Assembly: GCF_002259705.1 (NCBI RefSeq)
Contig: NZ_MWWT01000010.1
Span: 1 to 35,377, forward strand
Direction: 5' to 3'
Length of the DNA: 35,377 bases
Source: Alloscardovia macacae
GTDB taxonomy: Bacteria > Actinomycetota > Actinomycetes > Actinomycetales > Bifidobacteriaceae
Shown here piece after piece: positions 8,363 to 15,652 of the stretch; position 1 is the first letter of the stretch, and every line of letters starts with the position of its first letter. The position numbers and the translations under genes were made by a program. The notes under the pieces were generated by a model. It was not told where the DNA came from, did not search any database, and was given only the letters and a program-made list of their open reading frames with translations.

Positions 8363-9223
8363 CTACTTCGAGCTACCCGTCGCGATGCCCGCGATGAACT
8401 GCTTCTGGAAGATAACATACACCACGATCACAGGCACGATGGCCAGAGATGTCGCAGCAAAGAGCCCACCGTAGTCCGTACCGTACTGCCCATTGAAAGC
8501 CTTCAGCCCCACTGCCAGCAGCTGCTTGGTCTCATCCGTAATCATGAGGAATGGCCACAGATAGTCTTCCCAGTTCCACAGGAAGGTGAAGATGGCCAGC
8601 GCCGCTATGGTATTATGACTCAGCGGCAGGATGAGGCTGTGGAAGATGCGCGTATCACTCGCGCCATCCAGTCGCGCTGCTTCGATGAGCTCATCGGAGA
8701 TTCCCGAGATGGACTGGCGGAACAGGAAGATGCCGAAGCCAGAAACCATTCCAGGAATAATAAGAGCCCGGTACGTATCCAGCCAGCCAAACTGCACCAT
8801 CATCTCATACTGAGGGATAATAGTCACTGCCCAAGGAATCATCATGGTACTCATCACGATGCCAAAGAGCAGATTACGCCCGAAGAAGCGCATCTTCGCG
8901 AAAACGAATCCCAGCAGCGCAGAGGTATAGATGATGATGACCGTCTTCGTGACCGCCACGAACACAGAGTTAGCGAAGAGTCGGAAGAAATTGAAATTCT
9001 CCTGAATGCTCACGTAATTCGCGAGCGTACTCGGCGCGGGGAAAAGCCCGCCGTTTATCTTCACGATCTCGCTGTTCGGCGCAAACGAGGACACGAACAT
9101 CCACAAGAACGGAACGATGGTCACGAGCGCTACTGCGAAAAGGAATACTGTCAGAACCGCGGACCATACGCGGCGCGCCACCCGAGAGTTACGAGGGTTA
9201 CGAGAATTACGAAACACTTTCAT
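8363..9223 (-). CDS. ABC sugar transporter permease, MalG type
   Basis: The product is 286 residues with about six membrane helices, one of two inner-membrane subunits of a CUT1-type carbohydrate importer. The cytoplasmic EAA loop, which contacts the ATPase, is visible as EAARLDGASDTRIFHSLILPL. The N-terminus is a basic Asn/Arg-rich leader before the first helix. The start codon overlaps the stop codon of the upstream permease in the sequence TAATG, so the two are translationally coupled. No ATPase gene is in the cluster. Importers of this class in related bacteria usually share a general MsmK-type ATPase encoded elsewhere. The substrate is probably the oligosaccharide handled by the neighbouring GH31 (inference). 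Confidence 0.93.
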   Translation of the reverse strand: MKVFRNSRNPRNSRVARRVWSAVLTVFLFAVALVTIVPFLWMFVSSFAPNSEIVKINGGLFPAPSTLANYVSIQENFNFFRLFANSVFVAVTKTVIIIYTSALLGFVFAKMRFFGRNLLFGIVMSTMMIPWAVTIIPQYEMMVQFGWLDTYRALIIPGMVSGFGIFLFRQSISGISDELIEAARLDGASDTRIFHSLILPLSHNTIAALAIFTFLWNWEDYLWPFLMITDETKQLLAVGLKAFNGQYGTDYGGLFAATSLAIVPVIVVYVIFQKQFIAGIATGSSK

Positions 9224-10113
9224 TATGCCAGTCCTTCCGTGTCACCCGAAATCTTAAACATGATGAGCGTGAGCACGCCCGTAAAGAGGAACAGCACCAC
9301 AGCCTGCGCGGACGCCACACCGAAATTATTCTTATTAAACGCCTGATCGAAAATGAGGTAGCTGATGGTATACGTGGAGGTACCAGGACCGCCTTCCGTC
9401 ATGACGAGGAATTGCACGTACGCCTGCAGGTAGCTGATCATGGACGTAATGACGATGAACAGAGTCGTGGACTTCAGCAGTGGCAGAGTGATTCTAAAGA
9501 ATGTCTGCACGCTGTTCGCACCGTCGATGGACGCCGCCTCATATACGTCGCGCGGCAGATTCATAATGCCAGCGAGGTACAGCACCGTCGCATACCCGAA
9601 GTCTTTCCAGATGGTCATAATGATGACCGCCGGCATAGCCCAGTGCGAGTCATGCAGCCAGTTCACATTAATGCCCAGCACCTTATCCACCATGCCGAAC
9701 TGCGGATCAAACATCCACAGCCACACGAAGCTCACCGCCACGAGCGGCGTAATGGTAGGCATGTAGAAGAGTCCGCGCAGCGTATCTTTCGCATAGACCA
9801 GCTTCGAGCTCAGCAGAAGTGCGAGGCCGAGTCCCAGCACCACGCGAAAGACGGTAGACCAGCCGAGGAAGACGCCCGTATTCGCCATGGACGTCCAGAA
9901 CAGCTTATCCGTAAGAATGTCTTTATAGTTCTCGAAGCCCACCCAGTCGTACGTTTCGTTCAGCGGATTCCAGTTATGCAGGCTTCCCGCGAACGCTTTA
10001 TAGATAGGATAAGCCAGGAAGATGGCGAAGTAGACCACGAGGAAGGTCACGGCCATGTTCCGTAAGGTGAAGATGCGCGAGACTACTGTCCGCGCGGTGC
10101 TGCGTGTACTCAT
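9223..10113 (-). CDS. ABC sugar transporter permease, MalF type
   Basis: The product is 296 residues with six predicted membrane helices. The EAA motif reads YEAASIDGANSVQTFFRITLPLL, the standard coupling loop of CUT1 permeases. The ATG at 10113 has GGAGAGAG a few bases upstream. The gene lies between the binding-protein gene (93-nt gap with a hairpin) and the second permease (1-nt overlap), giving the order binding protein, MalF-like, MalG-like from a promoter near 11650. It forms the translocation channel together with the MalG-like subunit. Confidence 0.93.
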   Translation of the reverse strand: MSTRSTARTVVSRIFTLRNMAVTFLVVYFAIFLAYPIYKAFAGSLHNWNPLNETYDWVGFENYKDILTDKLFWTSMANTGVFLGWSTVFRVVLGLGLALLLSSKLVYAKDTLRGLFYMPTITPLVAVSFVWLWMFDPQFGMVDKVLGINVNWLHDSHWAMPAVIIMTIWKDFGYATVLYLAGIMNLPRDVYEAASIDGANSVQTFFRITLPLLKSTTLFIVITSMISYLQAYVQFLVMTEGGPGTSTYTISYLIFDQAFNKNNFGVASAQAVVLFLFTGVLTLIMFKISGDTEGLA

Positions 10114-10139
10114 TTTCTCTCTCCATACTGTGCGAGCGC

Positions 10140-10181
10140 GGGGCGGAGTTTTCGTCTTTTCGGCGCCAATTCTTCCGCCCC
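10140..10181 (-). promoter_or_regulatory. Intercistronic hairpin between binding protein and permeases
   Basis: GGGGCGGA (10140-10147) pairs with TCCGCCCC (10174-10181) in the 93-nt gap after the binding-protein gene. Hairpins here are typical of sugar ABC operons and let the binding protein be made in excess over the permeases, by partial termination or mRNA protection. The effect here is inferred from position only. Confidence 0.5.
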
Positions 10182-10206
10182 TTTCACTCGGTCTGTCTAC
10201 GAGGTA

Positions 10207-11598
10207 CTACTTATGCTCGCTGAAGAACTCGTACTTGGATTCTGCAGACTGGAAGTCAGATCCCTTCATGTCCTTCTCCATGGTGGCCTGGCCTTCCTTC
10301 AGCGCGTCGTCGATGGACATGCCATTCTGCATGACGTTCTCGAAGGCTACCTTTCCGGACGTCTCCACGGTGGCTGGAGTAGCTCCCGGCCAGATGAGGC
10401 GGTTCACGCGAGGCTGAATGGCCTTCATCACTGGGTTCTTCAGGATGTCTGCATCGTTCTGCAGATTCGCCTTCGCTGGGAAGGAGTTCAGGCCTTCTAC
10501 TGCCTTGCGAATGTAGGTGTCGTTCGCGAGGAGATACTTCACGAAGTCCTGAGCTACTGCCTGCTGCTGCTTCGACTGGTTCTTATTCACGCCCGGGGTG
10601 GACTCGCCGTTATAGCGATCATAGGCGAATGGAGTCTGGTCTGCTGCGCTGAAGGTAGGAGTAGCGAAGACACCGTAGTCGATGTCTGGGTACTTTTCCT
10701 TCATGGTTCCCTCGAGCCAGCCCCATGCATAGACCATGGCAGTCTGGCCCTGACCGAAGGAGTCCGAGTACTCGTTACCGAAGTCCACAGAGCCCACCTT
10801 ATCCTTGTCATAGAGGTCCTTAAGGAACTGCATGTTCTCCTTCGTGGTGGCGTTATCGAAGTTTGCCTTCTTTCCATCCGCACTGAAGAGCAGCGTCCCC
10901 TTCTGGTAGTTCAGACCCTGGTAGAGGCCCGAGTATGCTCCGTTAAAGTTAAATCCTGCCTGGGTGATCTTATCTCCATCACGCTTTGTGAGCTTCTTCG
11001 CCACCTCACGGAACTGATCCCACGTGGTAGGAATGTCCGCATCCGTCAGACCCGCATCCTTCCACATGGTCTTGTTATAGTAGATGTTTCCTGTGTTAAT
11101 CACAGAGTCGATGTACTTTACTTTTCCATTCGCATCTTCGTGCGCTGCTGCTGTAGGATAGTCTGCCTCGAGCTGAGCCTTATCGACATCATAGTCTGCA
11201 GCATACGGGCGGATAAGTGCGTCATACGAGTTATGGATGTTAAAGATGGCTGGGCCATTCTTTCCCTTGAGCTGCAGTGGCAGCTTCGTCCAGTAATCAT
11301 CCCACGTCTGCTTCTTTACCTTAATAGTGACGTTCGGGTACATCTTCGAATAATCCTTCGCCAGCTGGTAGACCGGGTCCACCCCACCGTCGGACCAGGT
11401 CCAGTACTCGAGGGAGATAGGCTTTCCATCGTTCACGAGGTGATTCGGGTCATACTTCACATTCGTTCCGATGACTTCGAGACCCTTATCCTTCTTCGTG
11501 TCGGTCGTACCGCTGGCAGCTCCTGCGCCGCATGCACCCAGCATCGCTAAAATGCTAACGGTTGCAATTCCTACCGTGCTTACCTTCTTCCACTGCAT
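10207..11598 (-). CDS. Extracellular sugar-binding lipoprotein of the ABC importer
   Basis: The product is 463 residues, a family 1 solute-binding protein. The N-terminus MQWKKVSTVGIATVSI is a lipoprotein signal peptide ending in the lipobox LGAC, so the mature protein is lipid-anchored outside the membrane. Typical blocks are ISLEYWTWSDGG near the start, YYNKTMWKDAGL and PTTWDQFREVAKKLTK in the middle, and many Trp/Tyr residues suited to stacking on sugar rings. The ATG at 11598 has a GGAGA ribosome site. It is the first gene of the importer operon and divergent from lacI, with the operator palindrome at 11701-11716 between them. The sugar bound cannot be deduced; alpha-linked oligosaccharides fit the GH31 context. 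Confidence 0.93.
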   Translation of the reverse strand: MQWKKVSTVGIATVSILAMLGACGAGAASGTTDTKKDKGLEVIGTNVKYDPNHLVNDGKPISLEYWTWSDGGVDPVYQLAKDYSKMYPNVTIKVKKQTWDDYWTKLPLQLKGKNGPAIFNIHNSYDALIRPYAADYDVDKAQLEADYPTAAAHEDANGKVKYIDSVINTGNIYYNKTMWKDAGLTDADIPTTWDQFREVAKKLTKRDGDKITQAGFNFNGAYSGLYQGLNYQKGTLLFSADGKKANFDNATTKENMQFLKDLYDKDKVGSVDFGNEYSDSFGQGQTAMVYAWGWLEGTMKEKYPDIDYGVFATPTFSAADQTPFAYDRYNGESTPGVNKNQSKQQQAVAQDFVKYLLANDTYIRKAVEGLNSFPAKANLQNDADILKNPVMKAIQPRVNRLIWPGATPATVETSGKVAFENVMQNGMSIDDALKEGQATMEKDMKGSDFQSAESKYEFFSEHK

Positions 11599-11700
11599 AT
11601 TTCTCTCCTTACTGCTGTGTAAGTGCTATACCCTAGCAAGCACTACTATACACCGTTTTCTAGCGATACACAGCAGTTTTTTCGAAGTTTATTCGAAATG

Positions 11701-11716
11701 ATGTAAACGTTTACAT
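11701..11716. promoter_or_regulatory. LacI-family operator between importer operon and lacI
   Basis: ATGTAAACGTTTACAT is a perfect 16-bp palindrome with the central CG typical of LacI/GalR operators. It lies in the ~200-bp divergent promoter region, 100 bp before lacI and about 100 bp before the binding-protein gene. A -10-like TATAGT for the importer operon occurs on minus near 11645-11650. Autoregulation and importer repression by the adjacent regulator are likely. Confidence 0.82.
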
Positions 11717-11800
11717 TTTAAGCCATTTTCGTGATATCATTTTTTGAGATACGGCGTGTCGCGCAGGCGCGATGTGCCCCGAAACGAAGAAGATAAATAT

Positions 11801-12808
11801 ATGAAAACGAGTATTACTGATGTAGCCGCCGAAGCAGGCGTATCCACCGCGACGGTCTCGCGCGTCTTTTCCCACCCCGAGCGGGTCTCCGAGAAGACTC
11901 AGCAGAAAGTTCTCGACGCCGCGAAGAAGCTGAACTTTTACATCTCACGTTCCGCTGCCGTCCTCAAATCCGGCCAAACGAAGCGCATCGCCCTTCTCGT
12001 CGGCTCCGCCCAGATAGACTGGTTTACTGGCCTCATCATCGAAGGGCTGAACCACGTCTTCCGCGACGCGCGCTATGACCTCGTCCTCTACCCCATCACC
12101 ACGCTGGATGAGCGCCGCGAGTTTTTCGATACTTTACCTCTTCGCGGAAATGTAGACGCTGTCATCGTCTCGTCGTTCGCTATTAGCCCTGACGAAGTCT
12201 CTCGTCTGCAGGAGGCTCACATGCCAGTCGTGGGCATTAACGTGCTCGACACCACCGGCTTTACCGCCTCCGTCAGCATCGACGACTTTGAGGGCACGGC
12301 ACTCGGCTTGCATTACCTCGCCCAGCTCGGCCATCAGCACATCGCCTTCTGCTATGAAAACTTCGGTGAGGGCCTGCACTTTAGCTCCACGTCTCGCCTC
12401 GACGGCTTCGTCCAGGCCTGCGAGCGCGAAGGCATCACATATTCGCTCATCCATTTTTCGCCAGACGACGCTGTTTTCGACGCCGTCTACTCCGCCCTGT
12501 CCGCGCCGGAACATGCTGGCGCGACCGCGCTTTTCTTCCACCGCGACTACACCGCCCTCGCCTTCTGCGTGCGTTTTCGCGAGATGGGGATGCGTATACC
12601 GGCTGAGCTGTCTGTTCTGGGATATGACAATTCTATCTTTGCGGACGTAGTAGGCCTCTCGACCATCAAGCAGCGCCCACGAGAGATGGCCATTCAAGCC
12701 GCTGAGAAAACGCTTCGTCTCCTCGAAGGCGACGAAAGTGCCGCCACACACGACGTCGCACCTGTCCAGCTCATCGTGCGCTCGACGACGGGTGCTCCGC
12801 GCGAGTAG
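11801..12808 (+). CDS. LacI/GalR family transcriptional regulator
   Basis: The product is 335 residues. Residues 2-48 form the LacI headpiece (ITDVAAEAGVSTATVSRVFSHPERVSEKTQQKVLDAA), with helix-turn-helix and hinge helix. The rest is a periplasmic-binding-protein-like sensor domain with the usual VLGYDNS...TIKQRPREMAIQAAE end. I start at 11801 because residue 1 then falls directly before the headpiece; a longer frame from 11744 reads through promoter DNA. It is divergent from the importer operon and probably represses it through the palindrome at 11701-11716 until a sugar is bound. A hairpin (12832-12864) follows the stop codon. The effector is unknown. Confidence 0.93.
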   Translation: MKTSITDVAAEAGVSTATVSRVFSHPERVSEKTQQKVLDAAKKLNFYISRSAAVLKSGQTKRIALLVGSAQIDWFTGLIIEGLNHVFRDARYDLVLYPITTLDERREFFDTLPLRGNVDAVIVSSFAISPDEVSRLQEAHMPVVGINVLDTTGFTASVSIDDFEGTALGLHYLAQLGHQHIAFCYENFGEGLHFSSTSRLDGFVQACEREGITYSLIHFSPDDAVFDAVYSALSAPEHAGATALFFHRDYTALAFCVRFREMGMRIPAELSVLGYDNSIFADVVGLSTIKQRPREMAIQAAEKTLRLLEGDESAATHDVAPVQLIVRSTTGAPRE

Positions 12809-12831
12809 GGCCTGAGTGCATTCTCTCTGGA

Positions 12832-12864
12832 GCCACTTGTGGGCCGATAGCGTGCACAAGTGGC
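12832..12864 (+). terminator. Hairpin after lacI
   Basis: GCCACTTGTG (12832-12841) pairs with CACAAGTGGC (12855-12864) around a 13-nt loop, 24 nt after the lacI stop codon. The T-run is poor, so termination is likely but may be weak. Confidence 0.55.
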
Positions 12865-12885
12865 GCTGATTCAAGCCCGTCTCGG

Positions 12886-13232
12886 GAGGAGTGAGCTTTT
12901 CAGGACGCTCACCCCTCCATTCAGCAGCACTCCCCGATCAAAAACCCAGCATTTAAGCCAACCCTATTTTCTCCTACAGTGCCTCCGCGTCACAAAAAGC
13001 TCACTCCTCACCGTTCCTACCACTTTAGGGCTAATCCCGACGTGTGCTACGTCGCTGTCCGGCTTATCTGCACCCACCCCACGCCCGCACAGTTATCCAC
13101 ACCACCCACGAAAAAAGCGAGTTTGTAGTCACGAATGACCGCGAAATCGCCTACTTATCCACAGTAAACGTTTACCACACGGTCATTCGTGACTACAAAC
13201 TCGCAGTTTTGTGGAAAATTTTCTCATTGCGC
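12886..13232. repeat. Composite repeat, copy 2 (347 bp)
   Basis: This shortened direct copy of 7798-8322 contains the 124-bp unit (12886-13009, perfect 15-bp terminal inverted repeats), one 20-nt motif (13022-13041), DnaA boxes at 13093-13101 and 13155-13163, and the long hairpin at 13117-13204. About 180 bp covering most of the 20-nt array is missing compared with copy 1. It lies between lacI and the 3' end of hspR. Confidence 0.9.
13117..13204. repeat. Long hairpin of the GTAGTCACGAATGAC family, copy 2
   Basis: Two perfect 25-bp arms (13117-13141 and 13180-13204) enclose a 38-nt loop identical to that of copy 1, with the DnaA box at 13155-13163 and GTAAACGTTTAC at 13164-13175. It sits about 60 nt past the hspR stop codon and might serve as the 3' end of the dnaK operon transcript. 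Confidence 0.85.
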
Positions 13233-13262
13233 GAGAAAGATCCGAGAGAGGTCTGTCAGCGC

Positions 13263-13952
13263 CTACTCCTCGAGACCCTCCTCATCCTCGCCATCCGTTA
13301 TCTCGATGACGAGCCCGCCGGCCGCTCCTACAGGCAGGAACCGTCCGCGCACAGACTGCACAGGACGAGCAGGCCGCGCAGGCCGCACGCGATAGCGCAC
13401 GAGTGCCCCGCCTCCCTGCTCCTGCTCCTGACTCTGACCCTCATCCGAACCCGAACCAGACGCCTCATCCATCAGCCCTGCCGCACGCGCCATAGCCCGC
13501 GCGCGCTCACGGTTCGAGCGCAGCACTTCCACCACTTCACCATCCATGCCAGCCGCGAAGATGCTCGCGCCAGCCGGCTGCTTCATGCGGCGAATCTGCC
13601 TGCGCAGCTGCCTATTCTCCTCCATCAGCTCGAGGATGTGCGCCACACCGGACAAATTCACGCCCTCATCCTGAATGAGATGCTGCGAGGCCATAATGCG
13701 GTCTATATCGCGCAGCGTATAGCGCCTCGATCCGCCTTCCGTACGCGAGGCCACCACGAGCCCCACACGGTCGTACTGGCGCAGGGTCTGCGGGTGAATG
13801 AGCACGAGTTGCGCGGTCTGCGTGACGTTAAACACCGGCTCGTCCACGCTAAATCCGGATGCATCCGCCCCGTCGAGGTCCATGCGCCCCTCCACGATGG
13901 CTTTCGCGCACGCCGCGTACGCTTGCCGCGTCTCCATATCCATGCGTGCCAT
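13263..13952 (-). CDS. hspR: HspR, MerR-type heat-shock repressor
   Basis: The product is 229 residues. Residues ~40-90 are a MerR-type winged helix (VFNVTQTAQLVLIHPQTLRQYDRVGL, then GGSRRYTLRDIDRI), followed by a helical segment (HILELMEENRQLRRQIRRM). HspR binds HAIR sites with DnaK as co-repressor and represses the dnaK operon. It is the last gene of dnaK-grpE-dnaJ-hspR, 12 nt after dnaJ, with AAGGAGG 7 nt before the ATG. HAIR sites are present upstream of dnaK at 17601-17660. The C-terminal ~60 residues (Gln/Glu/Gly-rich, then an Arg/Pro stretch and an acidic end) are longer than in many HspR proteins. Confidence 0.92.
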   Translation of the reverse strand: MARMDMETRQAYAACAKAIVEGRMDLDGADASGFSVDEPVFNVTQTAQLVLIHPQTLRQYDRVGLVVASRTEGGSRRYTLRDIDRIMASQHLIQDEGVNLSGVAHILELMEENRQLRRQIRRMKQPAGASIFAAGMDGEVVEVLRSNRERARAMARAAGLMDEASGSGSDEGQSQEQEQGGGALVRYRVRPARPARPVQSVRGRFLPVGAAGGLVIEITDGEDEEGLEE

Positions 13953-13964
13953 GCTCGCGCCTCC

Positions 13965-14981
13965 TTACTCGCGCTCGGCTGCGAGCTGCTCGCCGAACGC
14001 GCTCGTCGCCTCGTCGAACGCTTTGAGTGCTTTCTTCTGTCCTAAGGTCAATTTCCCCGGAACTTTCACCATCACTCGCAGAACGTAGTCCCCCACGTTC
14101 TTACCAGACTTCACGCCATGCTTTTTCACACGCACTTCGCCTCCCGAGCCCGTGCCCGCAGGAATCTTAACCTCCACGCTATCGCCGAAGTAATCCTTCA
14201 CAGACAGCTTCGTGCCGAGAGCCGCTTCCGCCACGGTGACGGGAATCTCACGAACGATGTCCTTCCCTTCGAGCGAGTATGTCTCATCAGCCTTCACATG
14301 AACAGTGAGGTACAGGTCACCGTGTGCACCACCATTCACGCCCGGCTTTCCTTTACCGGAGATGCGGATCTTCTGTCCATCATTAATTCCAGCCGGTACC
14401 TTCGCTTTGAAGGACTCGCCATTCACTTTCAGCGAGACGGTCGCGCCACTGACAGCCTTCGCGAAGCTCAGCGTCACAGACGAGCGACGGTCTTCACCCT
14501 TGACTGGTTCCGGCTGTGGCTCGTACGGATTCTGAGGCTGAGCCCCGCCGAAACCGCCACCAAAACCGCCGAAGCCAGACGCACGGCGAGGCTGACCATA
14601 TGCTGCCGAGGCCTGCGCGAAGAGGTCGTCGAGGTTTATACCGCCTGCTGCACCACCGCCCATGCGGCCGCCAAACATGGAGCTGAACATATCATCATAT
14701 GCCCCGCCACCTGCACTCGAACCGCCAGCGAAGCGCGCTCCACCCGCGCCAAAGGAGCGGATGGCATCATACTTCTGCCGCTCGCTCTTATTACTGAGCA
14801 CTTCGTACGCTTCGGAGATCTCCTTAAACTTCTCCTCTGCCTTCGCGTCTCCTTGGTTAGAGTCCGGATGGTATTTGCGTGCGAGCTTGCGGAATGCCTT
14901 CGAAATCTCTTTATCATCCGCGTCTTTAGAGACTCCCAGCACTGCGTAGAAGTCTTTTCCTAGCCAGTCTTGTTCAGCCAT
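13965..14981 (-). CDS. dnaJ: DnaJ/CbpA-type J-domain co-chaperone without zinc finger
   Basis: The product is 338 residues. The J domain is at residues 9-75 with the HPD motif at 38-40, which stimulates the DnaK ATPase. A Gly/Phe-rich linker (about 80-155) follows, then two C-terminal substrate-binding beta domains. The CxxCxGxG zinc-finger repeats of classical DnaJ are absent, giving the CbpA-like form often encoded in actinobacterial dnaK operons. AAGGAGGAG precedes the ATG. A hairpin lies in the 67-nt gap after grpE. Confidence 0.95.
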   Translation of the reverse strand: MAEQDWLGKDFYAVLGVSKDADDKEISKAFRKLARKYHPDSNQGDAKAEEKFKEISEAYEVLSNKSERQKYDAIRSFGAGGARFAGGSSAGGGAYDDMFSSMFGGRMGGGAAGGINLDDLFAQASAAYGQPRRASGFGGFGGGFGGAQPQNPYEPQPEPVKGEDRRSSVTLSFAKAVSGATVSLKVNGESFKAKVPAGINDGQKIRISGKGKPGVNGGAHGDLYLTVHVKADETYSLEGKDIVREIPVTVAEAALGTKLSVKDYFGDSVEVKIPAGTGSGGEVRVKKHGVKSGKNVGDYVLRVMVKVPGKLTLGQKKALKAFDEATSAFGEQLAAERE

Positions 14982-15000
14982 GACTCCTCCTTATAGTATG

Positions 15001-15033
15001 GAAATGGCGGCCGACCCTGCCGACCGCCATTTC
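15001..15033 (-). promoter_or_regulatory. Hairpin in the grpE-dnaJ gap
   Basis: GAAATGGCGG (15001-15010) pairs with CCGCCATTTC (15024-15033) around a 13-nt loop, immediately upstream of the dnaJ ribosome site. There is no T-run, so it is more likely an RNA-processing or translation-tuning element than a terminator. Confidence 0.5.
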
Positions 15034-15048
15034 GCATCGTATTCTGAC

Positions 15049-15651
15049 TTAGTCCTGAGGCACTGCCACGACCACGCGTGCTGCGCGGATGATGCGGTCA
15101 CCTATCTTATAGCCTGCTTCTACCACAGTATCCACAGTCTCTTCGGTAACGTCTGCATCCGGCTTACGCAGGATTCCTTCGTGCCGAGTAGGATCGAAGG
15201 CTTCTCCAGCCTCGCCAAACTTCTCCACACCAAACTTCTCGAAGGTCTTATCGATCTTCGCGGCCACAGCAGCAAACGAATCGTCTATCTCGCTGTTCTG
15301 GCGAATGCGGTCGATGTCATCGAGGGCTGGAAGCAGAGCGGTGAGAACATCCACCACACCATGCTCGCGGTGCTTATCCTGCTCCTTCGCCGTACGATTA
15401 CGGAAGTTCACGAAGGCTGCACGCTCACGCTGGAGAGCGTCGAGATACTCTGCTGCTTCAGCCTTTGCCTTACCCAGCGGGGTCAGCGAGTCGTCCTCAG
15501 CGTCAGCAGGAGCTTCTGCATCCGCCGGCTCCTCAGTAACCTTGGCAGGCTCAGCTGGAGTAGCCTCAGGCTCAGAGGCTGCGGCCTGCTCAGCGAGCTT
15601 ATCCGCATCCTCCATGCCATCCAGGTAGTCTTCAGTGTTAAACTCAGCCAT
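15049..15651 (-). CDS. grpE: GrpE nucleotide exchange factor
   Basis: The product is 200 residues. GrpE releases ADP from DnaK as a dimer. The acidic Ala/Glu-rich N-terminal ~75 residues precede a long helix (EYLDALQRERAAFVNFRNRTAKEQDKHREHG) and the C-terminal beta domain ending in IGDRIIRAARVVVAVPQD. The ATG at 15651 is 1 nt after the dnaK stop codon, and the ribosome site AAGGA is formed by the last dnaK codons, so the pair is coupled. A start six codons earlier would overlap dnaK and has no ribosome site. Confidence 0.96.
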   Translation of the reverse strand: MAEFNTEDYLDGMEDADKLAEQAAASEPEATPAEPAKVTEEPADAEAPADAEDDSLTPLGKAKAEAAEYLDALQRERAAFVNFRNRTAKEQDKHREHGVVDVLTALLPALDDIDRIRQNSEIDDSFAAVAAKIDKTFEKFGVEKFGEAGEAFDPTRHEGILRKPDADVTEETVDTVVEAGYKIGDRIIRAARVVVAVPQD

Positions 15652-15652
15652 T

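Noticed and set aside
13044-14045. Plus-strand frame of 333 codons over hspR
   Set aside because: It begins inside the composite repeat and continues as an antisense shadow of hspR and dnaJ.
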